A DNA stretch of 64,000 nucleotides from positions 4,591,665 to 4,655,664 of the forward strand of contig JAHWDD010000003.1 in the NCBI GenBank assembly GCA_023897205.1, read 5' to 3'. A program made the position numbers and the translations under genes. This stretch comes from Exophiala sp. HKRS030 (lineage: Eukaryota; Ascomycota; Eurotiomycetes; Chaetothyriales; Herpotrichiellaceae). Shown in pieces: positions 11,734 through 23,033 of this stretch. Position 1 is the stretch's first letter; each line of letters opens with the position of its first letter. A model generated the notes under the pieces. That model was not told where the DNA came from and ran no database searches. It saw only the letters and a list, made by a program, of their open reading frames with translations.

Positions 11734-12961
11734 GATGTTCCGGGGTCAACGCCACGTGCGTGCGTTGGGGAAATGTTATGATGTCGAAAGTGGCTTTCAG
11801 AAAAGTGGACGCGAAAAGGCGGGACCAAGAACACGATGGCACGTGACATTGCGCACTATACACGTGATACGCACGTGAGGGGCGCGGAACACCTGCGGAG
11901 TTCTTCCGAAACAGTTCGGAGTTCACGTGAGTTCTAGTCGGAGGTCGGGAGAGGAATGGTACTTCTCCGAATGGTCTACAAAATAGGCGAAGATTTGTGC
12001 TACGGAATTCAAGATCATAACATCACGCCAGTATGTTGAGGTGGTCGGATGATGACTGTTCGGCTTGTCTGATGTTGAATATGCACCTCATACTGCAGTC
12101 AGTCACACGACCGGCACTCAGAGTTACCGCTATATTCTTCTAGACAGACGTTTTATCAAGGATGAAGTACAGAGTAGTCTTTGATAACAAAAACGTGAGA
12201 ATGCCTGGCAACAAAGCCAAGACTATGAGATAGAGGACAGGCGTAGGGTAAAACAGGAAGAATCTGGACAAGAATTCCCGTAAAGATGGTTGTTTGAATT
12301 AGCCATCGTCCGATTCGTGGTGCCGAAGCAGAGTGTGAAAGCCGAGCTTGTGCTGGGGCGCCGGGCCCCTCTTCCTCGGGTGAATTATCAGTCAAATAGT
12401 GGGTGGTGGGCCACCGGTATCAGGGAGTCCCACCAATAGATTGGGCTCAACTCCCCGAGGAATGTGAAGGTACGGGGCATCGGTGGGCATCCATGAGCGA
12501 CGGCAGGCTTCCACGGTACCCTCACCGGACTAAATCCTACTAAGTCAATGGTTAGGGCACCCTAAGGGGAAAGATAAAGAGGCCACACGGTGAGAAAGCA
12601 GAGGGTAGGTCTAGCTAGGCCACACACTAAGTCATTAACAGGTCACTAGTAACCACTAACTATCACTGCAGCACCTGCCAAAGACAGAGAGCCACCAAGA
12701 GTCGCTCCTGCGCATTTCACCACCGCATATTGACAATTTGTTCTTTGTCTTTCACAATTCCGTCGGTCGGTCTATTCGATTCGTCTTTTCGCCTCGTCGT
12801 CTCATCGTCTGATCTTTTCAACTGCGCCTACTACCTCTCTCTTCTCTCCGAGTATCCTGCACATTGATCCTCCCTCATCAGAGACCATCATCTTCACACA
12901 ACTGTTGCATCTGTTGAACCTTTCGGAGACTATTCAGCCCACCACAATCCCACCAAAAGCC
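11734..12961. promoter_or_regulatory. divergent promoter region RAP1 / cytochrome b5
   Basis: 1.2 kb between divergent genes. The 180 bp next to RAP1 contain five CACGTG hexamers. The part next to cytochrome b5 (about 12720-12960) is a pyrimidine-rich leader with TCTTTTC/TCGTC runs, typical of a long fungal 5' UTR. Small frames in between are not supported as genes. Confidence 0.5.
11753..11929. promoter_or_regulatory. cluster of five CACGTG E-boxes
   Basis: CACGTG occurs at 11753-11758, 11840-11845, 11861-11866, 11872-11877 and 11924-11929, that is 20-196 bp upstream of the RAP1 start codon. A given 6-mer is expected about once in 4 kb by chance. The word is the classic site of bHLH factors of the Cbf1/USF/SREBP type; which factor acts here is unknown. 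Confidence 0.6.
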
Positions 12962-13511
12962 ATGTCGGAAGAACTGTCGTATGCCGAGGTGAAGAACCAC
13001 TCCACCAAGAAAGATCTCTACATTGTCGTTCACGATAAGGTCTACAATGCCTCTTCCTTTGTCGATGAGCATCCGTATGTCTTCCCATGGTCTCCCATTA
13101 CTTGAATTTTGGAATGCCTACCAGAACCCACAGAAAATGGGCAACAACAAACTCTCATCTTGCATAATTTACTCATTAGTGCGAGTTTCCAGCTAATAAG
13201 ATTTCTTGTATAGTGGTGGTGAAGAAGTCCTTCTCGATGTTGGTGGTCAAGATGCCACCGAAGCCTTTGAGGATGTCGGCCACTCAGACGAAGCCCGTGA
13301 GATTCTTGAAGGTCTTCTCATCGGCAAACTGAAGAGAGGTCCCGGTGACCCAGCTCCTAAGACCGGTGCTACTAATAAGATTGCCGCTGGTCCTGGTGGA
13401 CGAAGTGATGCTGGAACTGGTTCCGGTGTTCTCATTTATGCCATCCTCGTTCTCGGCGCTGTCGCTGCATATGTCGCCTACGGATATGTTCAAAATCAAG
13501 AATCGAAATAG
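12962..13511 (+). CDS. cytochrome b5, tail-anchored
   Basis: A small heme protein of the endoplasmic reticulum that passes electrons to fatty-acid desaturases, sterol enzymes and P450s. Two exons, 12962-13074 and 13214-13511, give 136 aa. The first intron is 139 nt and interrupts the codon after the Pro of HPGG. The heme-binding domain spans about residues 3-80, with the axial histidines H37 (in [12 protein letters not shown]) and H61 (in DVGHSDEA). A flexible Gly/Pro/Ala linker leads to a C-terminal membrane anchor at about residues 107-130 ([20 protein letters not shown]) and a short polar tail. This layout is that of the microsomal form. Nothing is missing. Confidence 0.95.
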
Positions 13512-14117
13512 ATGGAATACACTTGGAATTGGCAATTTTGCCTGGATAAATTGCATTGATGCTGATTCAGATGATAAATTGACATCCTATAAGACGGATG
13601 GGTGCTGGTATCGTGGGGTTGCGCAGTTCTTTCATGAGGTTGATCATCAGCATTTCTGTTTGTCTTGATGCATTCTTGATCTCAAGATCTTGGAGATCAG
13701 GAATTCAGAGAATGTCAATCGAGGTAGGACTGGGTTACCATTTCTCTTCTTTACACAGCATTTGGAGCCATCAGGAAAGCTTGAGCGATGTATCACATCA
13801 GGCGTGGTACCTCTATTCCGTCTCTGGCGTCTAATCCTTCTGATCCTGGCTGTGGACAGCTTATTGAACAATACAAGGCAATGCAACCGTTAGATATAGA
13901 ACCTGAATTCAGGAGACTGTTAAAGACTTGACCCAAATTCTCTCGTAGAAACATGGAAGATTGTTGTCTTCTCCGCTGAATGACTGTTGATTTGATTTTT
14001 ACAATTCCCTATATCATTGAAATCCATCTTTGTCAACGCCTGCACTCCCTGGCTCAAGTCCGTCCTACGCTCTGAAACACAAGGTCATAATTCATCGACA
14101 TCCACAGACCCAAGTCG
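13512..14117. other. convergent 3' spacer
   Basis: About 0.6 kb downstream of cytochrome b5 with only weak, conflicting small frames. I see nothing else in it. Confidence 0.4.
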
Positions 14118-14410
14118 TTATACACGCACAAAAAACCATGATTTCCCGTGATAGATCCCAAGCAAAGACCCCATCTTTGACAAGTCAGAGAATAGGCAAT
14201 AACGCCCTGCCCGTCCCTTTTTCCCAAACACGATCTTCCAAATAAAGACGAAACCTGTTCTCCGTCGCGTCATCACCGCCAGCAAGCTCACCCACCGCGA
14301 CACCCCGGCACCTTCTCCAGCACCAGCAGCAGCAGCACCACCAGCACCACCAGCAACAGCAATCCTCCTCCGCCGCCGACACTCGGCCCTCCACAAAGCA
14401 AACGCAAACT

Positions 14411-14714
14411 TCAACGTGACAGTATTATACACTGAATAATTGCCCGACGCCTCATCGACATAGACAAAGCCATTCGCCACATGCCCGGCACCAGGTCCGG
14501 GTGGTTCGTCAGCTGGCGCGTCAACTCGTCATAGTCAAGCGCGGATTTCGGCGGGTGTGCCACCTCGAACATGTCTTCCATCGCCATTGCGGTCAGGAAC
14601 GCGGATGTGCTCGCGACGTAGATCCAGATTTGCCATGGTGGTGATGGTGATGATGGAGAATCGGCGTCGGTTGAGGGCGCGCGTTTGGTTTCGTTGCCAG
14701 TGGCTTCGTCGTCG

Positions 14715-14763
<49 letters not shown>

Positions 14764-16054
14764 CGTCGTCGTAACTGTTGGCTTTGGCTTTGAGGGTTTG
14801 GCTTTGATTGTGTTGGAGAGAAGGAGTCGCGCGATATGAACGCGATAGGAGGGTTGCAGCGGCAACTGTCGTTCTTGGTCTTCTATTAACAACGCCTTGG
14901 TCTCTCGCTGCGTCCTCATCTGCATCATCCTCATCCGTATCCTCATACACACCCTCCTCCTCATCGTTCTTGATCCGATCGCGTAGAAAGGCTGGCGGCT
15001 CTAAGGGGACTGCGAAGCGGGACGTGCTAGCCGTCGCTCTGTTTCGAGACGCATCAGTCTGTGACCGTGACTGTGACTTTGCCTTTGCCTTTGTCTGTGT
15101 CTGTGTCTGTGATTGTGTCTGCACCAGCAACTGAGCCGATAGGTGTTTCGACACCAGCTTCGAACGATTCTGCAGTGACGATGACGACAACGACGACATA
15201 GCCTTCCGACCCGCGATCTTGGCCTCTTTCTTGCGCAGACTGGCTTCCCTATGCATCATCTTCTGCGCGAGACACAACAGGCCCAACGGCCCACGGTCGC
15301 GCAAGAACTGCTTCTCGTAGTGGCCGGCGGCGACCGGCGGCGCGAAGATATCCGCTACGAGTGCGTGGTCGCGCACCAGATGCACGAGTCGGTCGCGGTC
15401 TATGAGCGATTGCTCGTTGATATTGATATTGTCGTTCTCGTTGTCGTTGCTATTGTTGCTATTGTCGTTACTGTACCTGTTGCTGTGGCCGTGGCTATGG
15501 CCGTGGCTCATGCTGAAATTGTGCATTCCGTCAGGATGTGCGGCGCGCATCACCTCGCATGCCAGCGGGTATGCGCGGTCGAAGTTGTCGGCTCCCAGCA
15601 CGGCGCGGAGCCGGCCGACTGTCACTTCCTTGCTGTTGGAGATGGCGCAGTATTGAGAATATTCGCTTTCGGATAGTTTGGGTCGTTGTCGTTGTTGTTG
15701 TTGTTGTCGTTGTCCTCCTGGAGATGGCGGTGCTGGTTGTGATGGAGCTGCATTGGTAAGTGGAGCTGCTCCACTCGTCCTGGATCGCTTGATGGGTCGT
15801 GATGTTGCGGTATCCTTGATTGAGCGTTTTGGTTGCGGTTTTGCTTTTGTTTTTGTATCTGGTTTTGGTGTTGGTCTTGGTCTTGGTTTTAGTTTCGGCT
15901 TCGTTTTGAGTTTTGGTGATTTGACGATGCTCAAAGTGCCTGCTTCTGTCTTGATGTACATGTTTGCCGTGTTGAACTCTTCGATATCTGGATCCCAGCC
16001 GACGACATCGGAGGTGATGCGTGGATAGTCGGGAGGTGGATCCGGCGCCATCAT
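14411..16054 (-). CDS. low-complexity protein of unknown function with a poly-Asn tract
   Basis: A 547-aa frame that I cannot assign to a family. The N-terminus (YPRITSDVVGWDPDIEEFNT) looks ordered and is followed by a Lys/Pro repeat zone, a Gln tract, then more ordered segments (SESEYSQYCAISNSKEVTVG and DRDRLVHLVRDHALVADIFA). Next come a Gln/Thr/Ser/Lys repeat, an acidic patch (DTDEDDADED), a run of 16 Asn and a closing ordered part with WQIWIYVASTSAFLTAMAME. The last 25 residues change character at about 14485. The neighbouring frame from there continues as ANGFVYVDEASGNYSVYNTV toward 14118 and looks more protein-like. One missing base in the CCC at 14484-14486 would join them, giving a longer C-terminus. 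It lies 0.8 kb downstream of another low-complexity protein on the same strand. Confidence 0.6.
14714..14761. repeat. pure (GTT)16 microsatellite
   Basis: Sixteen uninterrupted GTT units, read as AAC (Asn) in the minus-strand gene that spans it. It is flanked by GTC units that encode Asp. Use of a single Asn codon throughout indicates recent slippage rather than old selected sequence. Confidence 0.95.
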
Positions 16055-16876
16055 TGACGCGGCTGAGGTAGATTCAAGATGTCAATTGTAACTAACTCTT
16101 TGAGATCTTGTGGTGGATGAATTTGTTGGGAACGCGTAGCAGGGTATTTTGATTTTGATTTTGATTTGCTGGCGAGTTCTTACCGATAATGCTTTTCCCT
16201 TGATTCTCACTCCCGAGCTGGGAATTTGGGTGAAAGTGTCTTGTAGTTGAATTGTCTTGTTTGCAGACCAGACGTGAAATCAGAATGTTGAAGGCGGAGG
16301 GGTTATTATGTAAGCCAGCGTCATTGGCCCGTGAGGCTCGAAAGGACAGGGGCGAAGAGAAACGCACATGTCACGACCGTTGAACTTTGGATTCCATACT
16401 GTCGAGATTGACATATATAGATATATTTGTCTCTATCACCAGATGTGGAGCTAGTAAGTCAATGTGTAAGTCAATACGAGCCCAAGTCGTTGTGTGCGGT
16501 CATATGTGTTGGAGAGGGAAGCCCCTTCATTGAATTTACTTGTGACGATTTCAAAAAACAAAGAATACTTGAAGTTTGCCATTTGGTAATACATAGCCTA
16601 ACAGTCGACATTCGACCCTGTCTACTGCTCAATAAGCCACCATGTCTGTCTTCAGGCTCGAGATAACAGACTTGGAAGACATTCCACCACGAGTGCAAAT
16701 AAGGTCACTTTTTATCCGTACGCAAATGGAATGGTTGTTCTCTCGCGGTATCAATCTCGATAATCGAAGGGCTCCTCATCACGCGGATTCCAATACTCAG
16801 GAATACCCAAGATGATCCACCAAACCCAGACCACAAGCTTTTCACAAAACGACAATCTGAAATCCCCTTCTGCATC
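16055..16876. other. intergenic spacer
   Basis: About 0.8 kb between two genes on the minus strand. It holds a short TTTTGA-type repeat near 16147-16166 and no supported gene. Confidence 0.45.
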
Positions 16877-18535
16877 TCAAGCTCTACCATACGCGCGCTC
16901 AGGGAACTGATCCCACTGCCAACTCAGCTCATTCTGATCCGGAAATCTCTCATCGACTAAATGACCAACAAACTCGACTTCAGAGCCCACGCCGAACAAA
17001 CCAATAAACCTGCCACGCAGTTGCCATTCTGGTCGACCACTAATGCCACCACCACCACCACCACCTCCGTCTTCGACAGACTCGAATTCAATCTCACCAG
17101 TACAGCCGCGGCCAAACCTCAAACCGCCCGTGTGGTCGTCTTCTGCGCGCCAGCCGAATGATACAGACAAAGGCTGAGGCTGGTGCGCGGTCAGGCGCGA
17201 GATGTGGTCGATGCGTAGAATGCCGTCTTTGGAAGAGATTCCGAATCGGCCCCAGAGCGTGTCGCGCAACGAGTCGATACATAGTGAGAGATCGCAGTGC
17301 GTGTCGATGTCTGTGTTTGGGAGGCGGATGTCGTATGAGCCGGAAATCGTGAGGGCGTTGAAAGTTGTGCGGTTGTAGGTGATACCGTCGTCGCTATCGC
17401 TGTCGCTGTCGCTGTCGCTGTCGCTGTCGTCTGAGATATAGTGGGTGTCATGGTCGGTGAAATCGATCGAGTCGTATGCTGGTGGTGCGTCGCTTGAGCT
17501 TTCGTGGTCATCTGGAGTGCGCTGTGGACTGCTTGGCATATTTCCTGTGCTTTGCCCGTATACGAGAGGGTTACTTCGTTTTGCATAAATGAACCCTCGT
17601 GTTGCGGAGGCTGCTGCAGATGCGTGGGGCACTCGTGCAAGAGGCGGTTTTGGCTTGACGACGTTTGAATTGGTCTTTGGTAAGGGAACTGTCTTCTTGG
17701 GCTTCGTACGAGTCGAAGAATGCCTCCTATTCACTTTCGCGGCATTTGACGCACAACGGGAATCTGCTGCTTTAGGGGTTGCAATCGGTTTCGCAGGCGG
17801 CTTCCCCTGGTCCCTGGTACTCACTTCGAGACCGGAGGTATTTGTTTTAGTGCTCCCCTTGGCCAGTTTCTGCTTCTTCGCTGGTCCTTCAATACGCTGA
17901 TTGATCTCGACGGCGCAATCCCCGAACTTGACGGAGATCGAAGTCGTCGTCAGCAGCGATCTATTCGAATCTCCTCCTTCGCCCGAACCAGCCTTCCGCT
18001 TCTTCGTCTCCATCTCCTGTCCAGTCAGAGGACCCTTCGCTTTCTTCAGCAGCGCTGCATATTTCTTCTTGAGATCCTTTTCCAACTTGACCAATTCAGG
18101 TGGCACGGTCAATCCGCCGGGATGCCCGGTGATGGCGCTGATCAAGCGGACTTTCGCCGCGTTCTTATCTCTCGACCGTGGAAGTCCATAGTGGACCAGT
18201 TGCGCCTCGTACCAGTGGGCGACTTGATCTTTTGTGGTCCCTGGTGTAAGTGTGGAGCTGGGTACGATCAGATCTTTGATATCACGGGGTGATGCGCGTG
18301 GATGTCTTCGATTTTGCCCTAGGTCAACGAGCAGCACGTCTCGGTAGACGAATTCGCCCGCCGAATTTCCGGGAGTGATGACATTATTTGGATCGTGTAT
18401 CAGTATCATCTGACCGTCAGGATCTGAGTCTTTCCCTGCTTTTTGTGCAAGTGGGCAGTTGGTGGTGAAGGACGATAATGTCAACACAGCAGATAGACAA
18501 CGATAGGCGTGCAGGTGTTGTTTTCCCGAATGCAT
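16877..18535 (-). CDS. protein of unknown function with Ser/Asp repeat and C-terminal beta-rich part
   Basis: A 552-aa frame with no family I recognise. The N-terminal third is ordered (YRDVLLVDLGQNRRHPR; DQVAHWYEAQLVHYGLPRSR; then a Lys-rich helix ELVKLEKDLKKKYAALLKK). That segment hints at a small helical DNA- or protein-binding module, possibly SAP-like, but I would not name it. A basic disordered middle follows, then a (Asp-Ser) repeat, then an ordered C-terminus with alternating hydrophobic strands (ALTISGSYDIRLP, FGWRAEDD, EWQLRGRFIGLFG) and a poly-Gly break. The first 40 residues are less convincing, so the true start may be the Met of MILIHDPNN or lie in an upstream exon. It is probably nuclear, judging from the basic tracts (inference). 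Confidence 0.6.
   Translation of the reverse strand: MHSGKQHLHAYRCLSAVLTLSSFTTNCPLAQKAGKDSDPDGQMILIHDPNNVITPGNSAGEFVYRDVLLVDLGQNRRHPRASPRDIKDLIVPSSTLTPGTTKDQVAHWYEAQLVHYGLPRSRDKNAAKVRLISAITGHPGGLTVPPELVKLEKDLKKKYAALLKKAKGPLTGQEMETKKRKAGSGEGGDSNRSLLTTTSISVKFGDCAVEINQRIEGPAKKQKLAKGSTKTNTSGLEVSTRDQGKPPAKPIATPKAADSRCASNAAKVNRRHSSTRTKPKKTVPLPKTNSNVVKPKPPLARVPHASAAASATRGFIYAKRSNPLVYGQSTGNMPSSPQRTPDDHESSSDAPPAYDSIDFTDHDTHYISDDSDSDSDSDSDSDDGITYNRTTFNALTISGSYDIRLPNTDIDTHCDLSLCIDSLRDTLWGRFGISSKDGILRIDHISRLTAHQPQPLSVSFGWRAEDDHTGGLRFGRGCTGEIEFESVEDGGGGGGGGISGRPEWQLRGRFIGLFGVGSEVEFVGHLVDERFPDQNELSWQWDQFPERAYGRA
17396..17429. repeat. TCGCTG hexamer repeat
   Basis: About six tandem units of a hexamer that encode the Asp-Ser repeat of the minus-strand gene. 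It is a slippage-type coding repeat. Confidence 0.85.
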
Positions 18536-19262
18536 AAGCCAACCCTAGTCGTCGACGGGTGTTGCTACAGCCCAAACCCAAGCCCAAGCAGAAGCAGAAG
18601 TAGAAGCAGAAACTCGAGTCAAATCTTGAGTCCACGCATATGAATATCAAAAGGACAAACCTCTAGGACGCCTGCCCGTCCATCGATCAGAAAGACCAGC
18701 CAGTCGCTCTGTTTATTTCCCCAACTGTGAGAACGAACACCACGATGTGAGGGTGAAGAAGAACGGCAGAGCCTCCACGACTTCGCATTGAAGTGCGGCG
18801 ATATGTGAATTGAACGTACAAAAACCGAAGCGACTGTGACGCTGAGAGCAAATCCTTCACTCGCATCATCTCGTCCCTAATATCACCAGTTAATGGAAAT
18901 GGTAACTAGGAACGAAAGCTGGGCGAGGGAATCAACTCCCCTGGCCTATCGAACGGAAATTCTTCTCTTTGCATCCTTCTTTCTGGATGCGTAGAATATT
19001 CGAGGCTATAGACGAAAAATAAATGGGGCTCTCGATAATGCTGGTTGGCGGGTTTATTGGTGTGTATAGAGGAAAGTGAAGTTTCGTAGAGGAATATTGA
19101 CGGAGGAGGCTGGTCGATTTCGACGTTCAATCTAACGTGAGAACTGGGGAATGTCTATGGGGATTCCGGGCTTTCCTCACCCCTTCCATGGTGGCAGGGC
19201 GTTCAGTTTTCTAAGACTTGAAATGTTTCACAATCGACTCGCAGGGTCGACGGTCCCTTAGT
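18536..19262. other. intergenic spacer
   Basis: About 0.7 kb. It contains an AGAAGC/AGCCCAA-type simple repeat near 18570-18613 and otherwise only small frames with no support. Confidence 0.4.
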
Positions 19263-19658
19263 TTAGAGATTGATGATCTGTGGAGAATCTCTAGTCGTCA
19301 AAATTCGTGTAGATGATTGATTATATATGGCGCCTTGAGCCTTGCTACTTGAGCTATTGGAAAACCATGCTGCTCCCTCCCAATCAATCGACTTGAATCC
19401 CGTGATGCCTACGCTACCTAGCAGGTCGAGAGGAAATGATACTGGTAACAAAGGTGGCTGTAACGCCACAGCTGACAAGTGCTGAGCCAATGGCACGCGG
19501 ACCTGCTTCAATTCAAGGTTACTCTGGTGAGCTTGCTCGATGATGCTCATCAATTGCGAAGCCCGATTGTCGATTTCCAAAAGCGGCACCTATCGTTGAG
19601 TATTTCGATCTCATAACTCAGTTGTGGATATCACATCCTCAGCTAATTGAGCCCACAT
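19263..19658 (-). CDS. possible small gene, hypothetical protein
   Basis: An ATG at 19656-19658 opens eight codons (MWAQLAED) that end at a GTGATA donor. A 45-nt intron ending in GATAG leads to a 109-codon exon (19589-19263) starting VPLLEIDNRASQLMSIIEQA. The product would be 116 aa with an amphipathic helix at the N-terminus and no known domain. It starts only 60 bp past the HSE1 stop on the same strand. The exon reads well, but the donor is weak and the intron is at the lower size limit. It could also be a chance frame. Confidence 0.3.
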
Positions 19659-19717
19659 TATCTGACCGCAGAAGATATTCTTCAACGTTTCAAGATTCAA
19701 TCACCTGAAATCCTTGA

Positions 19718-21889
<2,172 letters not shown>

Positions 21890-23033
21890 GGCACTTAGTC
21901 AGGGTTGTTCAACTCTCCGAAAGTTGTACGCAATTAGTGAAATGTGATCAGTAGATAGTTCAGAAGGTGTAGTGAACAATGGGCATTGCCAGAAGGATGA
22001 GAAGGATCTCTATCAGTCAACTTGCTTGCGCGGAGTGTTGTCGCCGTGTAGCCTGATCAGTGGTGGTTAGTAGTGGTGACAAGGCAAGGCATTCATGAAC
22101 TGAACTGGAACCTGCGGGCTTTCATGTTGGTAATTTAGGTGCGGGTCCAGCAGGCTAAAGAGACTAAAGAGGCCATGATTATTACGGGGAGCGATTGTCG
22201 TCCGGAGTGCTAATCAAGTCACTGCGCAAGTGGCTTATTCCGTACAGGGCGTAGGAGGGCAAAGGAAGGCCCTTGGATTTCATGCGCCACATCTGCTGGT
22301 CATTTCTCAAGCCGGTGACGCAAGGCAAGCGTGGCGCCGTTACGCCCAAGTTATCTGCACTGCCGCGAATCTGATGCTTTGCTGACTCCACAATCCGAGA
22401 TGGGAGTATCGACATGCTAACCTCATGCTTCAAAGTTGGAGGATCGATTTGCAAATCTTTGAGAATCCCGTTTCCATATCTCGCTCTTTTTTACATACGT
22501 GAGAGTCTATGGACCCGATGACTAAAGAGTATCTGTCTTCATTCCAAGTCCAGAACTCGGACTAGATCTCACGTGATCTCCTTCCGAAACTCTTGTGCTG
22601 TAGGATACAATGAAGATAGCATTCAAACCCGTACTATCATATTGAGACAAACCTCTGAGCGCCCTTGATTCATTCCATCGTTACGTTAATATGGTCTCGT
22701 CAAGGATGATTGCTTGTGGCCAATTTCTTTCGTCTGAAAAGTGATTTCTGCATCACCCACAGGTTCGAATGTGTCTGCCTGATTGAGATGGCAGTCGTCT
22801 CGTCCTTCTCATCCTTCTCGTCCCACAGATCCATGGTATGGCAAAATATTCTGTTCAGTGACCCAGTAATTTCAGTTGTCACTCATCCCAGTAACAGCTG
22901 GAGTCACATTCCACGCGATTAACCACACCCATGGTTAATTCGAGGCTGGTGCTAATTCGAACGTGAACCTCAGTCTCGCGCAAATTGAGATAATCGAACG
23001 TATCACTTGGGTCTGGTGAGCAAAAGGCACGTG
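21890..23033. promoter_or_regulatory. spacer between HSE1 and STE20 genes
   Basis: About 1.1 kb holding the HSE1 promoter and the 3' end of the kinase gene. CACGTG words occur near 22570 and 23028. No coding sequence is supported. Confidence 0.45.
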
